Assembly (NCBI GenBank): GCA_025350815.1
Contig: JANXXE010000026.1
Coordinates: 1-40,236 of the forward strand
Direction: 5' to 3'
Source: Myxococcales bacterium
Lineage (GTDB): Bacteria > Myxococcota_A > Polyangia > Fen-1088
Length of the DNA stretch: 40,236 nt
This document shows positions 17,522 through 25,240 of the stretch, one piece after another (position 1 is the stretch's first letter; the number at the start of each line of letters is the position of its first letter). Both the position numbers and the translations under genes were made by a program. The notes beneath the pieces are model-generated. The model did no database searches. It was given only the letters and a program-made list of their open reading frames with translations, and was not told the origin of the DNA.

Positions 17522-17546
17522 CCGACTCGATCACCCGGCTTAGCGT
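17518..17546 (+). promoter_or_regulatory. Sigma-70-type promoter predicting a leaderless mRNA for the FHA gene
   Basis: TTGACC (17518-17523), a 17-base spacer and TAGCGT (17541-17546), then only six bases (GGCGAC) before the ATG at 17553. Transcription would start at or next to the A of ATG. No Shine-Dalgarno sequence is present. Confidence 0.6.
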
Positions 17547-17552
17547 GGCGAC

Positions 17553-19310
17553 ATGGTGACCCTGACCCTGACCGAAAAAGGTGGAGACGCCAAGCAGCTG
17601 TCCTTCGAGAAGGACGAGGTGACAATCGGCCGGGTGCAAGGGAACGACGTCGTGCTGGCCAAAGGCAACGTGTCCAAGCGCCACTGTCGCATCTTCACGC
17701 AGGACGGTCGCTATTCCGTCGAAGACCTCAAGAGCACGAACGGTACGTACATCAACGGCCGCAAGATTGGCGAGACCACGGTGGTCTCCGCCACCGACAA
17801 GGTCTACGTGGGCGACTTCATCATCAAGGTGGAAAGTGCCGCCCTCGCCGGCAGCGTCTCGTCACCGCCGATCGGTCCCGAGGCCGGATCGCTGAGCGCG
17901 GCCATCCCCAGACGACCGCCGCCGCCGCCGCCCGCCCGTTCCACGAGGGATCAGCGTGTCGTCGAGCCGACCGCGGACGAATCTGCCGAAACGCCCGCCG
18001 TGTCCTTGCCCAAACGCCCGACCGCGCCACCGCCGCCGCCGCCGCCCCGGCGCGAGGCAAAAAAGCCGACGCCCATCAGTGCGCGTGACGAAGACGATGA
18101 TGAGGCCCTGCCCCCGTCGCCCTCGGAAGTGGATATCGATGAAGAGGCACTGGGCGTCAAGCCGCCGCGCATGACGGTGCCCGCGCTCAACAAGGCGACG
18201 ATGTCCCTGTCCGATGATGACAAGGAAGACATCATCACCGCCTCGCGCGATCGCGGTCCCCTGACGGGGCCCACGCTGGTTCCGCGGGACAACAGCAGCG
18301 CCTGGCTGCGCCAACTGCTGGAATCGGATGGCATCTCCGCCGTGTTCATCAGCGGCCCGCAGACCGTCGAGGTCGAGCGCGACGGCCAGCGCGAAACCGC
18401 CGCTACGGCTCCCGATCCGGCGGCCCTCGTGGAGGCCGTCCGCACGCTTGCAAGCCGCGCAGTGCCGCCGCCCGCACCGGACGCCGGCCTGGTGAACGTC
18501 ACATTGCCCGACGGCGCCCGTCTGACCGCCCTGTTTCCGCCGCTCAGCGACCAGCTAACAGTCGCGCTGCAGAAGGTAACGCCCGTGCAGAAGAGCTTCG
18601 CCGAGCTCGTCGCTGACGGCATCGCGTCGCGCGAGATGCAGCAGGTCTTGGAGGCCTGCATTCTGCAGCACCGCAGCGTCCTGGTGGCGGGCGATCACCA
18701 CGCGGCACGCGCCGTGATGCACGCCCTGGCCTCGTCGCTGCCGGCCCGCTCGCGCGTGATCTGCCTGGCCGAAAGCCTGGGTCCCCCCAGCGGCGCAACC
18801 GCCTGGATCCGTCTGACGCCGGACGCCCGGGTACCCGAACTGCTGACGACCGCCGCGGCCTTGCGCCCGGATTACCTCATCACCGAAGTCCGCGACGCCA
18901 CCGCAGCGGCCGATGTCGTGCATGAGGGGACCCTCGGCCACCAGGGCGGCATCATCGCCTCGCTGTCGGCCCGATCCGCGGGCGACGCCCTGACCCGTGT
19001 GCACGCGCTTGCCGGCTCGTCGCTGGGCGCACGCGCGGGTCTGGCGGACCTGGTTGCCGCCGCCTTCGATGTCGTGGTCTTCGCGACCAGTCTCGGGGAC
19101 GGCAACATGAGGGTACTCGAAGTCAGCGAGCCCAAGGTGGATGCCGACGGCCGCCTGACGACGGAGACCTTGCTGATGTGGAAGGCCGACGGCCCCACAG
19201 GTGACGGCGGGGTGTCCGGCCGCTTCGTCGCCACCGGCGCCTCGTCGCGACTGGCAGCGACGCTGGGTGCGCGCGGGGTTCAGCTTCCCGCGTCCGTCTT
19301 GCGCAAATAG
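17553..19310 (+). CDS. FHA domain fused to degenerate CpaF/TadA-like secretion ATPase
   Basis: The product has 585 residues. An N-terminal FHA domain (about 22-92: 'TIGRVQGNDVVL', 'VSKRHCRIF', 'LKSTNGTYING') would bind phosphothreonine peptides. A Pro-rich, acidic linker follows (110-245). The C-terminal half (about 235-585) aligns by eye along its length with CpaF/TadA ATPases: N-domain-like 'AVFISGPQTVEVERDG', arginine-finger region, Walker-B-like 'LRPDYLITEVRD' (E445) and the C-terminal 'GRFVATGASSRLAATL' motif. The Walker A site has become 'AGDHHAARA' (380-387), without GKT, and the His-box 'TTIHANSP' is now 'ASLSARSAGD'. Nucleotide hydrolysis is therefore unlikely. Inference: a phospho-dependent scaffold, perhaps for a Tad-like secretion or gliding apparatus. 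SMI1-TPR starts one base after its stop. Confidence 0.85.
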   Translation: MVTLTLTEKGGDAKQLSFEKDEVTIGRVQGNDVVLAKGNVSKRHCRIFTQDGRYSVEDLKSTNGTYINGRKIGETTVVSATDKVYVGDFIIKVESAALAGSVSSPPIGPEAGSLSAAIPRRPPPPPPARSTRDQRVVEPTADESAETPAVSLPKRPTAPPPPPPPRREAKKPTPISARDEDDDEALPPSPSEVDIDEEALGVKPPRMTVPALNKATMSLSDDDKEDIITASRDRGPLTGPTLVPRDNSSAWLRQLLESDGISAVFISGPQTVEVERDGQRETAATAPDPAALVEAVRTLASRAVPPPAPDAGLVNVTLPDGARLTALFPPLSDQLTVALQKVTPVQKSFAELVADGIASREMQQVLEACILQHRSVLVAGDHHAARAVMHALASSLPARSRVICLAESLGPPSGATAWIRLTPDARVPELLTTAAALRPDYLITEVRDATAAADVVHEGTLGHQGGIIASLSARSAGDALTRVHALAGSSLGARAGLADLVAAAFDVVVFATSLGDGNMRVLEVSEPKVDADGRLTTETLLMWKADGPTGDGGVSGRFVATGASSRLAATLGARGVQLPASVLRK

Positions 19311-19311
19311 C

Positions 19312-20397
19312 GTGGGTCTCGCCGCGCCCACGTTCTTCGAGGGCTTCCGGCGCGCTCTCGCAGAATTTCCTGCGGGCCTGGTGCGCGCCGGCGCGCCCGC
19401 GCCCGATGACGCCGTCCTCGCGGCGGAAGCCAGCCTCGGCGCGCGCTTGCCCGACGACTACGCTGCCTTCTTGCGCTCGTTCGACGGCGCCGACCTGTTC
19501 CACGAATCCACAATCATCTACGGGGTGGCCCCCGGATGTTTCCGGTCGGTCATCGACGCGAACCGGGAACCGCGGCCCGCGGGCGTGCGGGACACGGATC
19601 TGATCGTGGCCGAGGCGATCGGCGGTGATCGATTCGTTCTGGCCTCCGATGGCGCCGGCCTCGCACGGGTCTTTCGCGTGCGTCCCGACTCGGATGAGCG
19701 CTGGCTGTCGAGCCCCTCGTTCGCCATCTGGCTGGACGCCGTGCTTGCGCGCGAGCGCGTGGTCTACGGCGACGACGGTGAATTCCTTCTGGACGCCTTC
19801 GACCCCGACGGCGAGGAGATAACGCCGCGCTTTGCTCTCAAGCAGGCCGAGCGCGCGGTCCGCCGCGATCCAGGGTCGGCCGACAGTCACCAGGATCTCG
19901 GCATAGCGTTCCGCCGTCTCGATCGGATGGACAAGGCCGCCGCCGCTTTTGCAAAGGCCGCCGCGCTGGATCCCGGCAACCCATGGCCCTGGTTCGATCT
20001 GGGGCGCGCCGAGCTAGACCTCGGGCAACCGGCCGAGGCGGCGATCTCGTTTCGACGGGCCGCCGACGTCCTGCCCGCGCGCGAAGGCGCCCGGCTGTGG
20101 ATCTGGTCGGCACGCGCCGCGACCCTGGCTGGAAATTCCGCCGAAGCCGCCGTGGCGAAACAAAAAGGCCTGGCCCTGCACCCCGAACTCGTCGCCGAAT
20201 TGCGCCGCGCGGCCGAGACCGCCGACGCCGAGGACGACCCGACCGCGAAGGACGAGGCACTGGCCCTGGTCGCGCTTTTCGAACCCGCCCCGCGGCTGCG
20301 ACTGCCGATCCTGGGCGCGACTACGGCAGCGCCAGTTCGCCGACCCCAAGACACGGCCCCGCCGCGTCCTCGCCGCGCAGGGCGGCCGCGATCCTGA
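19312..20397 (+). CDS. SMI1/KNR4 (SUKH)-TPR protein
   Basis: GTG at 19312 starts one base after the stop of the FHA gene, giving 361 residues; the open frame reaching back to 19201 lies inside that gene. The N-terminal half matches the SMI1/KNR4 (SUKH) fold: 'LGARLPDDYAAFLRSFDGADLF', then 'DTDLIVAEAIGGDRFVLASD' and 'SPSFAIWLDAVLARE'. SUKH proteins often act as immunity or protein-interaction modules. The C-terminal half has at least two TPR repeats ('ADSHQDLGIAFRRLDRMDKA', 'NPWPWFDLGRAELDLGQPAEA'). The tight coupling to the FHA protein suggests a shared complex. Its last 77 bases overlap the 3' end of the convergent gene, where the product becomes Pro/Arg-rich, so the precise C-terminus is less certain. 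Confidence 0.75.
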   Translation: MGLAAPTFFEGFRRALAEFPAGLVRAGAPAPDDAVLAAEASLGARLPDDYAAFLRSFDGADLFHESTIIYGVAPGCFRSVIDANREPRPAGVRDTDLIVAEAIGGDRFVLASDGAGLARVFRVRPDSDERWLSSPSFAIWLDAVLARERVVYGDDGEFLLDAFDPDGEEITPRFALKQAERAVRRDPGSADSHQDLGIAFRRLDRMDKAAAAFAKAAALDPGNPWPWFDLGRAELDLGQPAEAAISFRRAADVLPAREGARLWIWSARAATLAGNSAEAAVAKQKGLALHPELVAELRRAAETADAEDDPTAKDEALALVALFEPAPRLRLPILGATTAAPVRRPQDTAPPRPRRAGRPRS

Positions 20398-21802
20398 CGA
20401 TTCCCGCCGGCGCCTCGACGGTGACCGTGCGATTCCCGTTGAAGGTCTCGCTGTCCACCGTCAGTGACTGCAGTTCGCGCCGGATGCCTGCGCCGTCTTC
20501 CGCGTAGATGCGCAAGGTCCCGCGCCTGACGTCCGGGGCGCCGGGCTCGACGGCGACGGACACCTGCCGCCCCGACGCTGAAAGAACCAGCCCCTGCCGG
20601 AACAGATGGTCGACCAGGCCCGCAGCGTACGCGCCGATCTGGGGCAACAGCGCCCGCGCGCTGTCGGCCATCACGGCGGAATCGAGGAAGAAACGGACCC
20701 GATCCCTGGTCCGTTCGTACGCCAGGGTCCGCCGGCCCTCCAGCATCACGTAACCGCGCTTGTCCGGCTGCCGCAGCTCCAAACGGGCCACTGTCGGCAG
20801 CGGCAACCGCAGGGATTCGCGTGCCTCGCGCGTGACGTCGCGGGTGGTGGTGCCGGCATCGATATAGACCGTCTGCGGCACTGTCCCCTCCGAGAAGAAT
20901 CCCCGGTTCGCGCGATCTGCCAGGCCCTGGCCGTCTGCCGCCGTGAAGAATGCCTCCAGCGATGGGCGCCGCACGGACCCGGAGGCGGGCCTGGGCACGC
21001 CGCTGCGCCCGTAGTGGGCGGCGACGTAGCGCTCAAATCCGGACGACTGATCCCAGGGACTGGCACTCTGCTGGGCCAAAAACGTCGCGCGAAAGTCGTT
21101 ACGCACGTGGGCCGGATCGCCCGCGTCTTCCAGCACGGCCAAGATTCCGCCCACGGACAAAAGTGCCTGCACCAACGCCGCCTCGCGCGTCGCCGGCTCG
21201 GATGCGGCCACGGCTTGCTCGAGATTCGCCGTGAAGACGGCCAGCCCCTGGTCATTGCGGGGTGAGTCCAGCCACGCCAACGATGGCTCGCCGGTCAGAT
21301 CGAAGGCGGTACCCGTGGCAAGTTGCCGCAGGCCGGCGCCGCCATCGACCGCCAGCCGCAACACGTGCACCGCCCCAGAAAGGCCGGCGTCATCGTGCAA
21401 GCCCGTGCGTTTGATCGGGTCGAAGAAGTGGTTTCGCCCCCGCTCCGGAGGTGTCTTGGCCAGCACCGCGCCCGTGACCACCCACGACATCGCGGTCGAT
21501 TGGCCGTCGGTCCCCGGGCGGTAGCCACCCGCCGGATCAAGGGCGCCGAATCGGGCCCACAACACCCGCCGCGCCTGCGGATTCATCAGACGAGAATTGA
21601 TCTGCAAAGGTTCGAGCAACCCGAGCGGCCTGCCCAGCCGCCGCGACAGAACGCGGTGTAGTGACGACGCGAACACCGCCTGCTCGGTTAGTCCGGCGTG
21701 CGTCGTGGCGGGGTCGAAGGCACGCGCCGCCGGCGCCGAGGCACACGCGACAAGGACGGCGACTGTGACGGACACCAGTCGACGAGGCCGGCGATCGTTC
21801 AT
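20321..21802 (-). CDS. Exported zinc-dependent phospholipase C-like protein
   Basis: A 493-residue protein with a signal peptide (cleavage near 'APAARAF'). The first ~240 residues show the S1/P1 nuclease-zinc phospholipase C pattern: His in 'TTHAGLTEQAV' (H35), 'RNHFFDP' (H125), 'GLHDDAG' (H136), and the metal-binding helix 'LAVLEDAGDPAHVRNDF' (E225, D229, H232, D236). The C-terminal ~200 residues form a beta-rich domain without a recognised family. Inference: a secreted or periplasmic hydrolase of phosphodiester substrates; substrate unknown. ATG at 21802 overlaps the stop of the upstream lipoprotein gene (ATGA), so the two are a coupled pair. Its 3' end overlaps the convergent SMI1-TPR gene by 77 bases. 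Confidence 0.75.
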   Translation of the reverse strand: MNDRRPRRLVSVTVAVLVACASAPAARAFDPATTHAGLTEQAVFASSLHRVLSRRLGRPLGLLEPLQINSRLMNPQARRVLWARFGALDPAGGYRPGTDGQSTAMSWVVTGAVLAKTPPERGRNHFFDPIKRTGLHDDAGLSGAVHVLRLAVDGGAGLRQLATGTAFDLTGEPSLAWLDSPRNDQGLAVFTANLEQAVAASEPATREAALVQALLSVGGILAVLEDAGDPAHVRNDFRATFLAQQSASPWDQSSGFERYVAAHYGRSGVPRPASGSVRRPSLEAFFTAADGQGLADRANRGFFSEGTVPQTVYIDAGTTTRDVTREARESLRLPLPTVARLELRQPDKRGYVMLEGRRTLAYERTRDRVRFFLDSAVMADSARALLPQIGAYAAGLVDHLFRQGLVLSASGRQVSVAVEPGAPDVRRGTLRIYAEDGAGIRRELQSLTVDSETFNGNRTVTVEAPAGIVRIAAALRGEDAAGPCLGVGELALP

Positions 21803-22971
21803 TTTGTTGGTCCCGTTGTGGGTCCCGGCGCTGGCGTCGCGGGCGCCTCGGCAGGCGGGGTCGCCGGTGCGGCCGGCAGCTCACTTAGACGGCTTTCAAT
21901 TAGCTTGGCCAGTTTCAACAGCGAGCCTGCGTCCGTGCACTGCGAGACGCCGCAGGTAACGGACACGACCACGCCCCGCTCGCGCGACAGGAACGCCAGC
22001 CCGATCACGTCGCTGTTCTTGGCCCGCAATGACGAATCGGCGATCTCGTCGCTGCGCTTGGCACCGGGAAGCTCGGCCAGAAGCTTGGCGTACTGGGTCT
22101 CGGCGCCCACCTGCCCCAGCCGCCACACGCGCACGCCCACGTCGTAGGACTCGGGCTTTCCCTGCGCCTTGAAATGGCGGCTGTCATAGAACTCTGTGGT
22201 CGGCAGATCGCTGAGCTTGAGAACATCAAACGCGCCCGCGTAGCCGGTCACGGCACGCAGCTCATCTTCGGAAAGGACAGTCGAAACATCCAGCGAGGCC
22301 GGACCGGCGGCGACGGGCGCAACAGGCGCAACAGTGCCGGCCAGGCTCGTCCCCGGTGCCGCACCCTCAAGCTCCAGGCTGGCTGGCTGTAGCTCCCACG
22401 CGGAAGCCGCCTTGACCGCCGCCCCGCCGCCCAGGAACACCAGATGGCGGTGTCGCAACAGCGAAGGCCGCCATTTTTCCAGCCGCACCCGGTTGCCCCG
22501 CTGGCTGAAATCGCGACGAACCTCACCCCCCGGGAAGCGGCGATCGCTGCGCCAGCCCACATGGCCCCGGTGGTAGACGATCAACGTAAACCGCCGCACG
22601 CGGCTCGATCCGCCCGACGGCAACTCCTGCAAAATGGGGACGCGATAACGACCATCAGCGGTCGTTTCCATGACGACTTCCTGGGCGCCATCCGGGCCCG
22701 CAAGGCCGATGCCGCGCTCGAACGCCCACGATGCCGCGACGACGGCGCCCCCGACCGGACGATCGGTCTCCTCGTCCACGACGATTCCGTCAAAAGGTCC
22801 CAGCAAATCACCGGGGGTGAGGGAATCGAAGCGCGTCGGAAAAGGCGCCTTGTCCACGAGTGGACCGCAGGCCGGGGCCAGGGCGACCAGGACGGGCCAC
22901 AGCCAGACCCCCCGCGACCGGGCGGCGGCTTGTTTGACGCGTCTGGGGAGACTTGCTATTTGTTGAAGCAC
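21799..22971 (-). CDS. Predicted lipoprotein of unknown function
   Basis: GTG at 22971 gives 390 residues with 'MLQQIASLPRRVKQAAARSR', a hydrophobic stretch and a lipobox-like 'VALAPAC'. The open frame extends much further upstream, but that part runs over the divergent zinc-ribbon gene and looks like shadow coding. A carboxypeptidase-like beta-sandwich may follow: 'GIVVDEETDRPVGGAVVAAS' and 'TTADGRYRVPILQ' are typical of CarboxypepD_reg-like domains. The C-terminal third ('VGVRVWRLGQVGAETQYAKLL', then 'VVVSVTCGVSQCTDAGSL') and a Pro-rich tail are not recognised. No good ribosome-binding site is visible. It is coupled to the zinc phospholipase-like gene by an ATGA overlap, and the two may act on the same outer-envelope substrate. 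Confidence 0.65.
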   Translation of the reverse strand: MLQQIASLPRRVKQAAARSRGVWLWPVLVALAPACGPLVDKAPFPTRFDSLTPGDLLGPFDGIVVDEETDRPVGGAVVAASWAFERGIGLAGPDGAQEVVMETTADGRYRVPILQELPSGGSSRVRRFTLIVYHRGHVGWRSDRRFPGGEVRRDFSQRGNRVRLEKWRPSLLRHRHLVFLGGGAAVKAASAWELQPASLELEGAAPGTSLAGTVAPVAPVAAGPASLDVSTVLSEDELRAVTGYAGAFDVLKLSDLPTTEFYDSRHFKAQGKPESYDVGVRVWRLGQVGAETQYAKLLAELPGAKRSDEIADSSLRAKNSDVIGLAFLSRERGVVVSVTCGVSQCTDAGSLLKLAKLIESRLSELPAAPATPPAEAPATPAPGPTTGPTK

Positions 22972-23130
22972 GAAGGGTGAGCGGCGCGCCAGATGTTGAA
23001 AAGCACCGTGTTGCTCGCCTGTTAGCAGAGGATCGGCTCGCTTGCAATCGCGACCGCACCTGAAGAGCCGACCAATCATGAAAGGTTTCTGCCAAGCCCA
23101 CAGGGCGCCCCCCCTTCGCGCGGTACGGCG

Positions 23131-23973
23131 ATGGTGAAATGCGCCCAGTGCGGGCAGCCCGCGGCCGCGTCCGGGGCCTTCTGCCAGTTTTGCGGCGCCA
23201 GTCTCAAGGCCCAGGCCGCCCCAGCGCAGATCCTGTCCTGCCCTGCATGCCAGGCGACCAACCCTGCGGGCACGAATTTTTGCCACGCTTGCGGCCGCGG
23301 TCTGCTGGCGCCGCAACCCGTGACGGTGGCACCGCCGGCCCGCCTGGTGGTGGTTCGCCGTGACGGCACGGACGGCCCTTCCTACCCGATCACGCAGGCG
23401 CAGTTCGACATAGGCCGCACCGAAGGGGATCTGCTGTTCGACGATCCCCACATGGCGCCCCGACACGCGCGGATCATCGAGCGCGGCGGTGCACGCATCA
23501 TCACACCGCTCGAAAACCGAAACGGCGTCTACCTGCGCACGCGCGAGGCTGTCGACCTCCACGATGGCGACCACGTGCTCATCGGAAAGGAAGTCCTGCG
23601 TTACGACCTGCTACCGGACGTGGAGCGGACGCTGCGCGCGGCGGTCGAGCACGGCGTGGTGCTGTTCGGCACCCCGGTCAAGGCCCCCTGGGGACGCCTG
23701 CGGCAAATGACCGCCGCCGGTACGTGTCGGGATGTCTACCACTTGATCCGCAGCGACATCGTCCTTGGCCGTGAACAAGGCGACTTGGTTTTCTCCGACG
23801 ACGAATTCCTTTCCCGGCGACACGCGCAGCTGCAATTTCGCGCCGGCCGTGTCACCCTGCAGGACTTGAACAGCTCCAACGGGACCTTCGTGCGCCTGCG
23901 CGCCCAGCACGCCCTGTCCCCAGGAGAAATGATCCGGATGGGAGACGAGTTGCTGCGGTTCGATATAGGATAG
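23131..23973 (+). CDS. Zinc-ribbon protein with two FHA domains
   Basis: The 280-residue product opens with two zinc ribbons: C4/C7 with C18/C21, and C37/C40 with C51/C54. Two FHA domains follow. FHA1 (about 70-160) has 'FDIGRTEGDLLFDDP', 'APRHARIIE' and 'NRNGVYLR'. FHA2 (about 185-280) has 'DIVLGREQGDLVFSDD', 'LSRRHAQLQ' and 'LNSSNGTFV'. The FHA2 residues for phosphothreonine binding (Gly-Arg, Ser-Arg-Arg-His, Ser-Ser-Asn-Gly) are intact; FHA1 has Ala-Pro-Arg-His in place of Ser-x-x-His and is probably weaker. The ATG is 10 bases before the PP2C gene's TTG (by stop), and the next gene again encodes a zinc ribbon plus kinase. Likely role: phospho-dependent adaptor of this kinase-phosphatase set. 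Confidence 0.88.
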   Translation: MVKCAQCGQPAAASGAFCQFCGASLKAQAAPAQILSCPACQATNPAGTNFCHACGRGLLAPQPVTVAPPARLVVVRRDGTDGPSYPITQAQFDIGRTEGDLLFDDPHMAPRHARIIERGGARIITPLENRNGVYLRTREAVDLHDGDHVLIGKEVLRYDLLPDVERTLRAAVEHGVVLFGTPVKAPWGRLRQMTAAGTCRDVYHLIRSDIVLGREQGDLVFSDDEFLSRRHAQLQFRAGRVTLQDLNSSNGTFVRLRAQHALSPGEMIRMGDELLRFDIG

Positions 23974-23983
23974 GGCGAGCCTC

Positions 23984-25240
23984 TTGAGCGACCAGCCAGC
24001 CCCACCCACGGACAGTGCCCCGGACATCGCGATATCGGTCTACGGAAAGACCGACGTCGGCCTGATCCGGGAACACAACGAGGATAACTTTCTGATAGCC
24101 GACGTCTCGGCGGGGACGAGGACGAACGATCCGAAAGAGACAGTGGCCGTCCAGCTGGGGAACAAGGGCGTCCTGTTCCTGGTCTGTGATGGCATGGGCG
24201 GCGCCGCCGCTGGCGAGGTGGCCTCGCAGATGGCCGTCGACTCGATAGCGGGCTCGCTCGCCGCTGCAGAGCCGCTCGGCCGGGATCCGTTCGCGCGCCG
24301 CCTGCGCCGCGCCATCGAGGACGCAAACGACAAGATCTACGCCCAGTCGCGCGACAACCAGAGCGAACGCGGCATGGGCACCACCTGCACTGCCGCCGCC
24401 CTGGTCGATGGAACGCTGGTGATCGGGCAAATCGGCGATTCGCGCTGCTACGTGATGCGGGCTGGCCGGCTGAGCCAGGTGACAAAGGATCAGTCGCTTG
24501 CGTGGCAGCTAATCGAGGCGGGGGCAATGACCGCCGAGGAGGCCAAGGCCTTCGAGCACGCCAACATCATTCTGCAAGCGCTGGGCGTGCAAGAGCGGGT
24601 CGAGGTCGTCCTATCCCAGGTCGACCTGCGCCGCGGCGACATCGTCGTCCTGTCGTCCGACGGCCTTCACGGGCCAGTCAGCGACGAGGAAATTTCTCAG
24701 ATTCTGACCGACGAGCCCGACATCAAGCGCGCCTGCGATCGGCTGATCTCGCGCGCGCTCGAACGTGACGGCCCCGACAACGTTACGGTGGTGCTGGCCC
24801 GCGTCGACGGACCCAGCCTGGCCGAGCCCAGCGAAACCGACACCGTTGGTTTCACGCCCTACGATCCGGGCGTAGACCCGTCCGACACCCGCCGCAGCCA
24901 GCGGCACGAAGCCGTCGAGAAGGTCACCGTCGAAGTCACCATTCCCAAGGACGTCATCCGCATGACGTCGGGCCAAGGGCAAGGTGGCGACGGCGCCGGC
25001 GGTACCCTGGGCAGTCCCGCATCAGCGACGTCTCAGACAGGGACCGAGCCGCGATCGGTGTTGACGTTCGTCTTCCTCGCGATGCTGGCCGCCGCGGCGG
25101 GCATCATCTTCATCAAGTGGGACCGTGACCGCACAGTCGAGGGCCAGACCGGCCAGACCACGGCGACACCGATGGCCCCGGCCGCCGCCGAGCCGGCCGC
25201 GCCGGCCGCCCCCCCCGCGGGCCCCACCCCAGCGCCGTGA
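23984..25240 (+). CDS. PP2C-family Ser/Thr protein phosphatase, membrane-anchored
   Basis: The catalytic domain (about 14-275) of this 418-residue PPM/PP2C phosphatase has all metal-binding motifs: 'GLIREHNEDNFLIAD' (E33/D34), 'FLVCDGMGGAAAGEVAS' (D69), 'GTTCTAAALVDG', 'QIGDSRCYV', 'LSSDGLHGPVSDEEI' and 'DGPDNVTVVLARV'. It removes phosphate from Ser/Thr and usually antagonises the Hanks-type kinase encoded with it. A variable region, one transmembrane helix ('FVFLAMLAAAAGIIFIKW', about 362-379) and an Ala/Pro tail follow, so the catalytic domain is cytoplasmic and the tail outside. TTG at 23984 lies 10 bases after the upstream stop. The stop overlaps the kinase start in a GTGA. Confidence 0.93.
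   Translation: MSDQPAPPTDSAPDIAISVYGKTDVGLIREHNEDNFLIADVSAGTRTNDPKETVAVQLGNKGVLFLVCDGMGGAAAGEVASQMAVDSIAGSLAAAEPLGRDPFARRLRRAIEDANDKIYAQSRDNQSERGMGTTCTAAALVDGTLVIGQIGDSRCYVMRAGRLSQVTKDQSLAWQLIEAGAMTAEEAKAFEHANIILQALGVQERVEVVLSQVDLRRGDIVVLSSDGLHGPVSDEEISQILTDEPDIKRACDRLISRALERDGPDNVTVVLARVDGPSLAEPSETDTVGFTPYDPGVDPSDTRRSQRHEAVEKVTVEVTIPKDVIRMTSGQGQGGDGAGGTLGSPASATSQTGTEPRSVLTFVFLAMLAAAAGIIFIKWDRDRTVEGQTGQTTATPMAPAAAEPAAPAAPPAGPTPAP

Noticed and set aside
22972-23574. N-terminal extension of the lipoprotein gene up to 23574
   Set aside because: It runs across the divergent zinc-ribbon gene, whose cysteines and FHA motifs are clear, and it lacks recognisable content.
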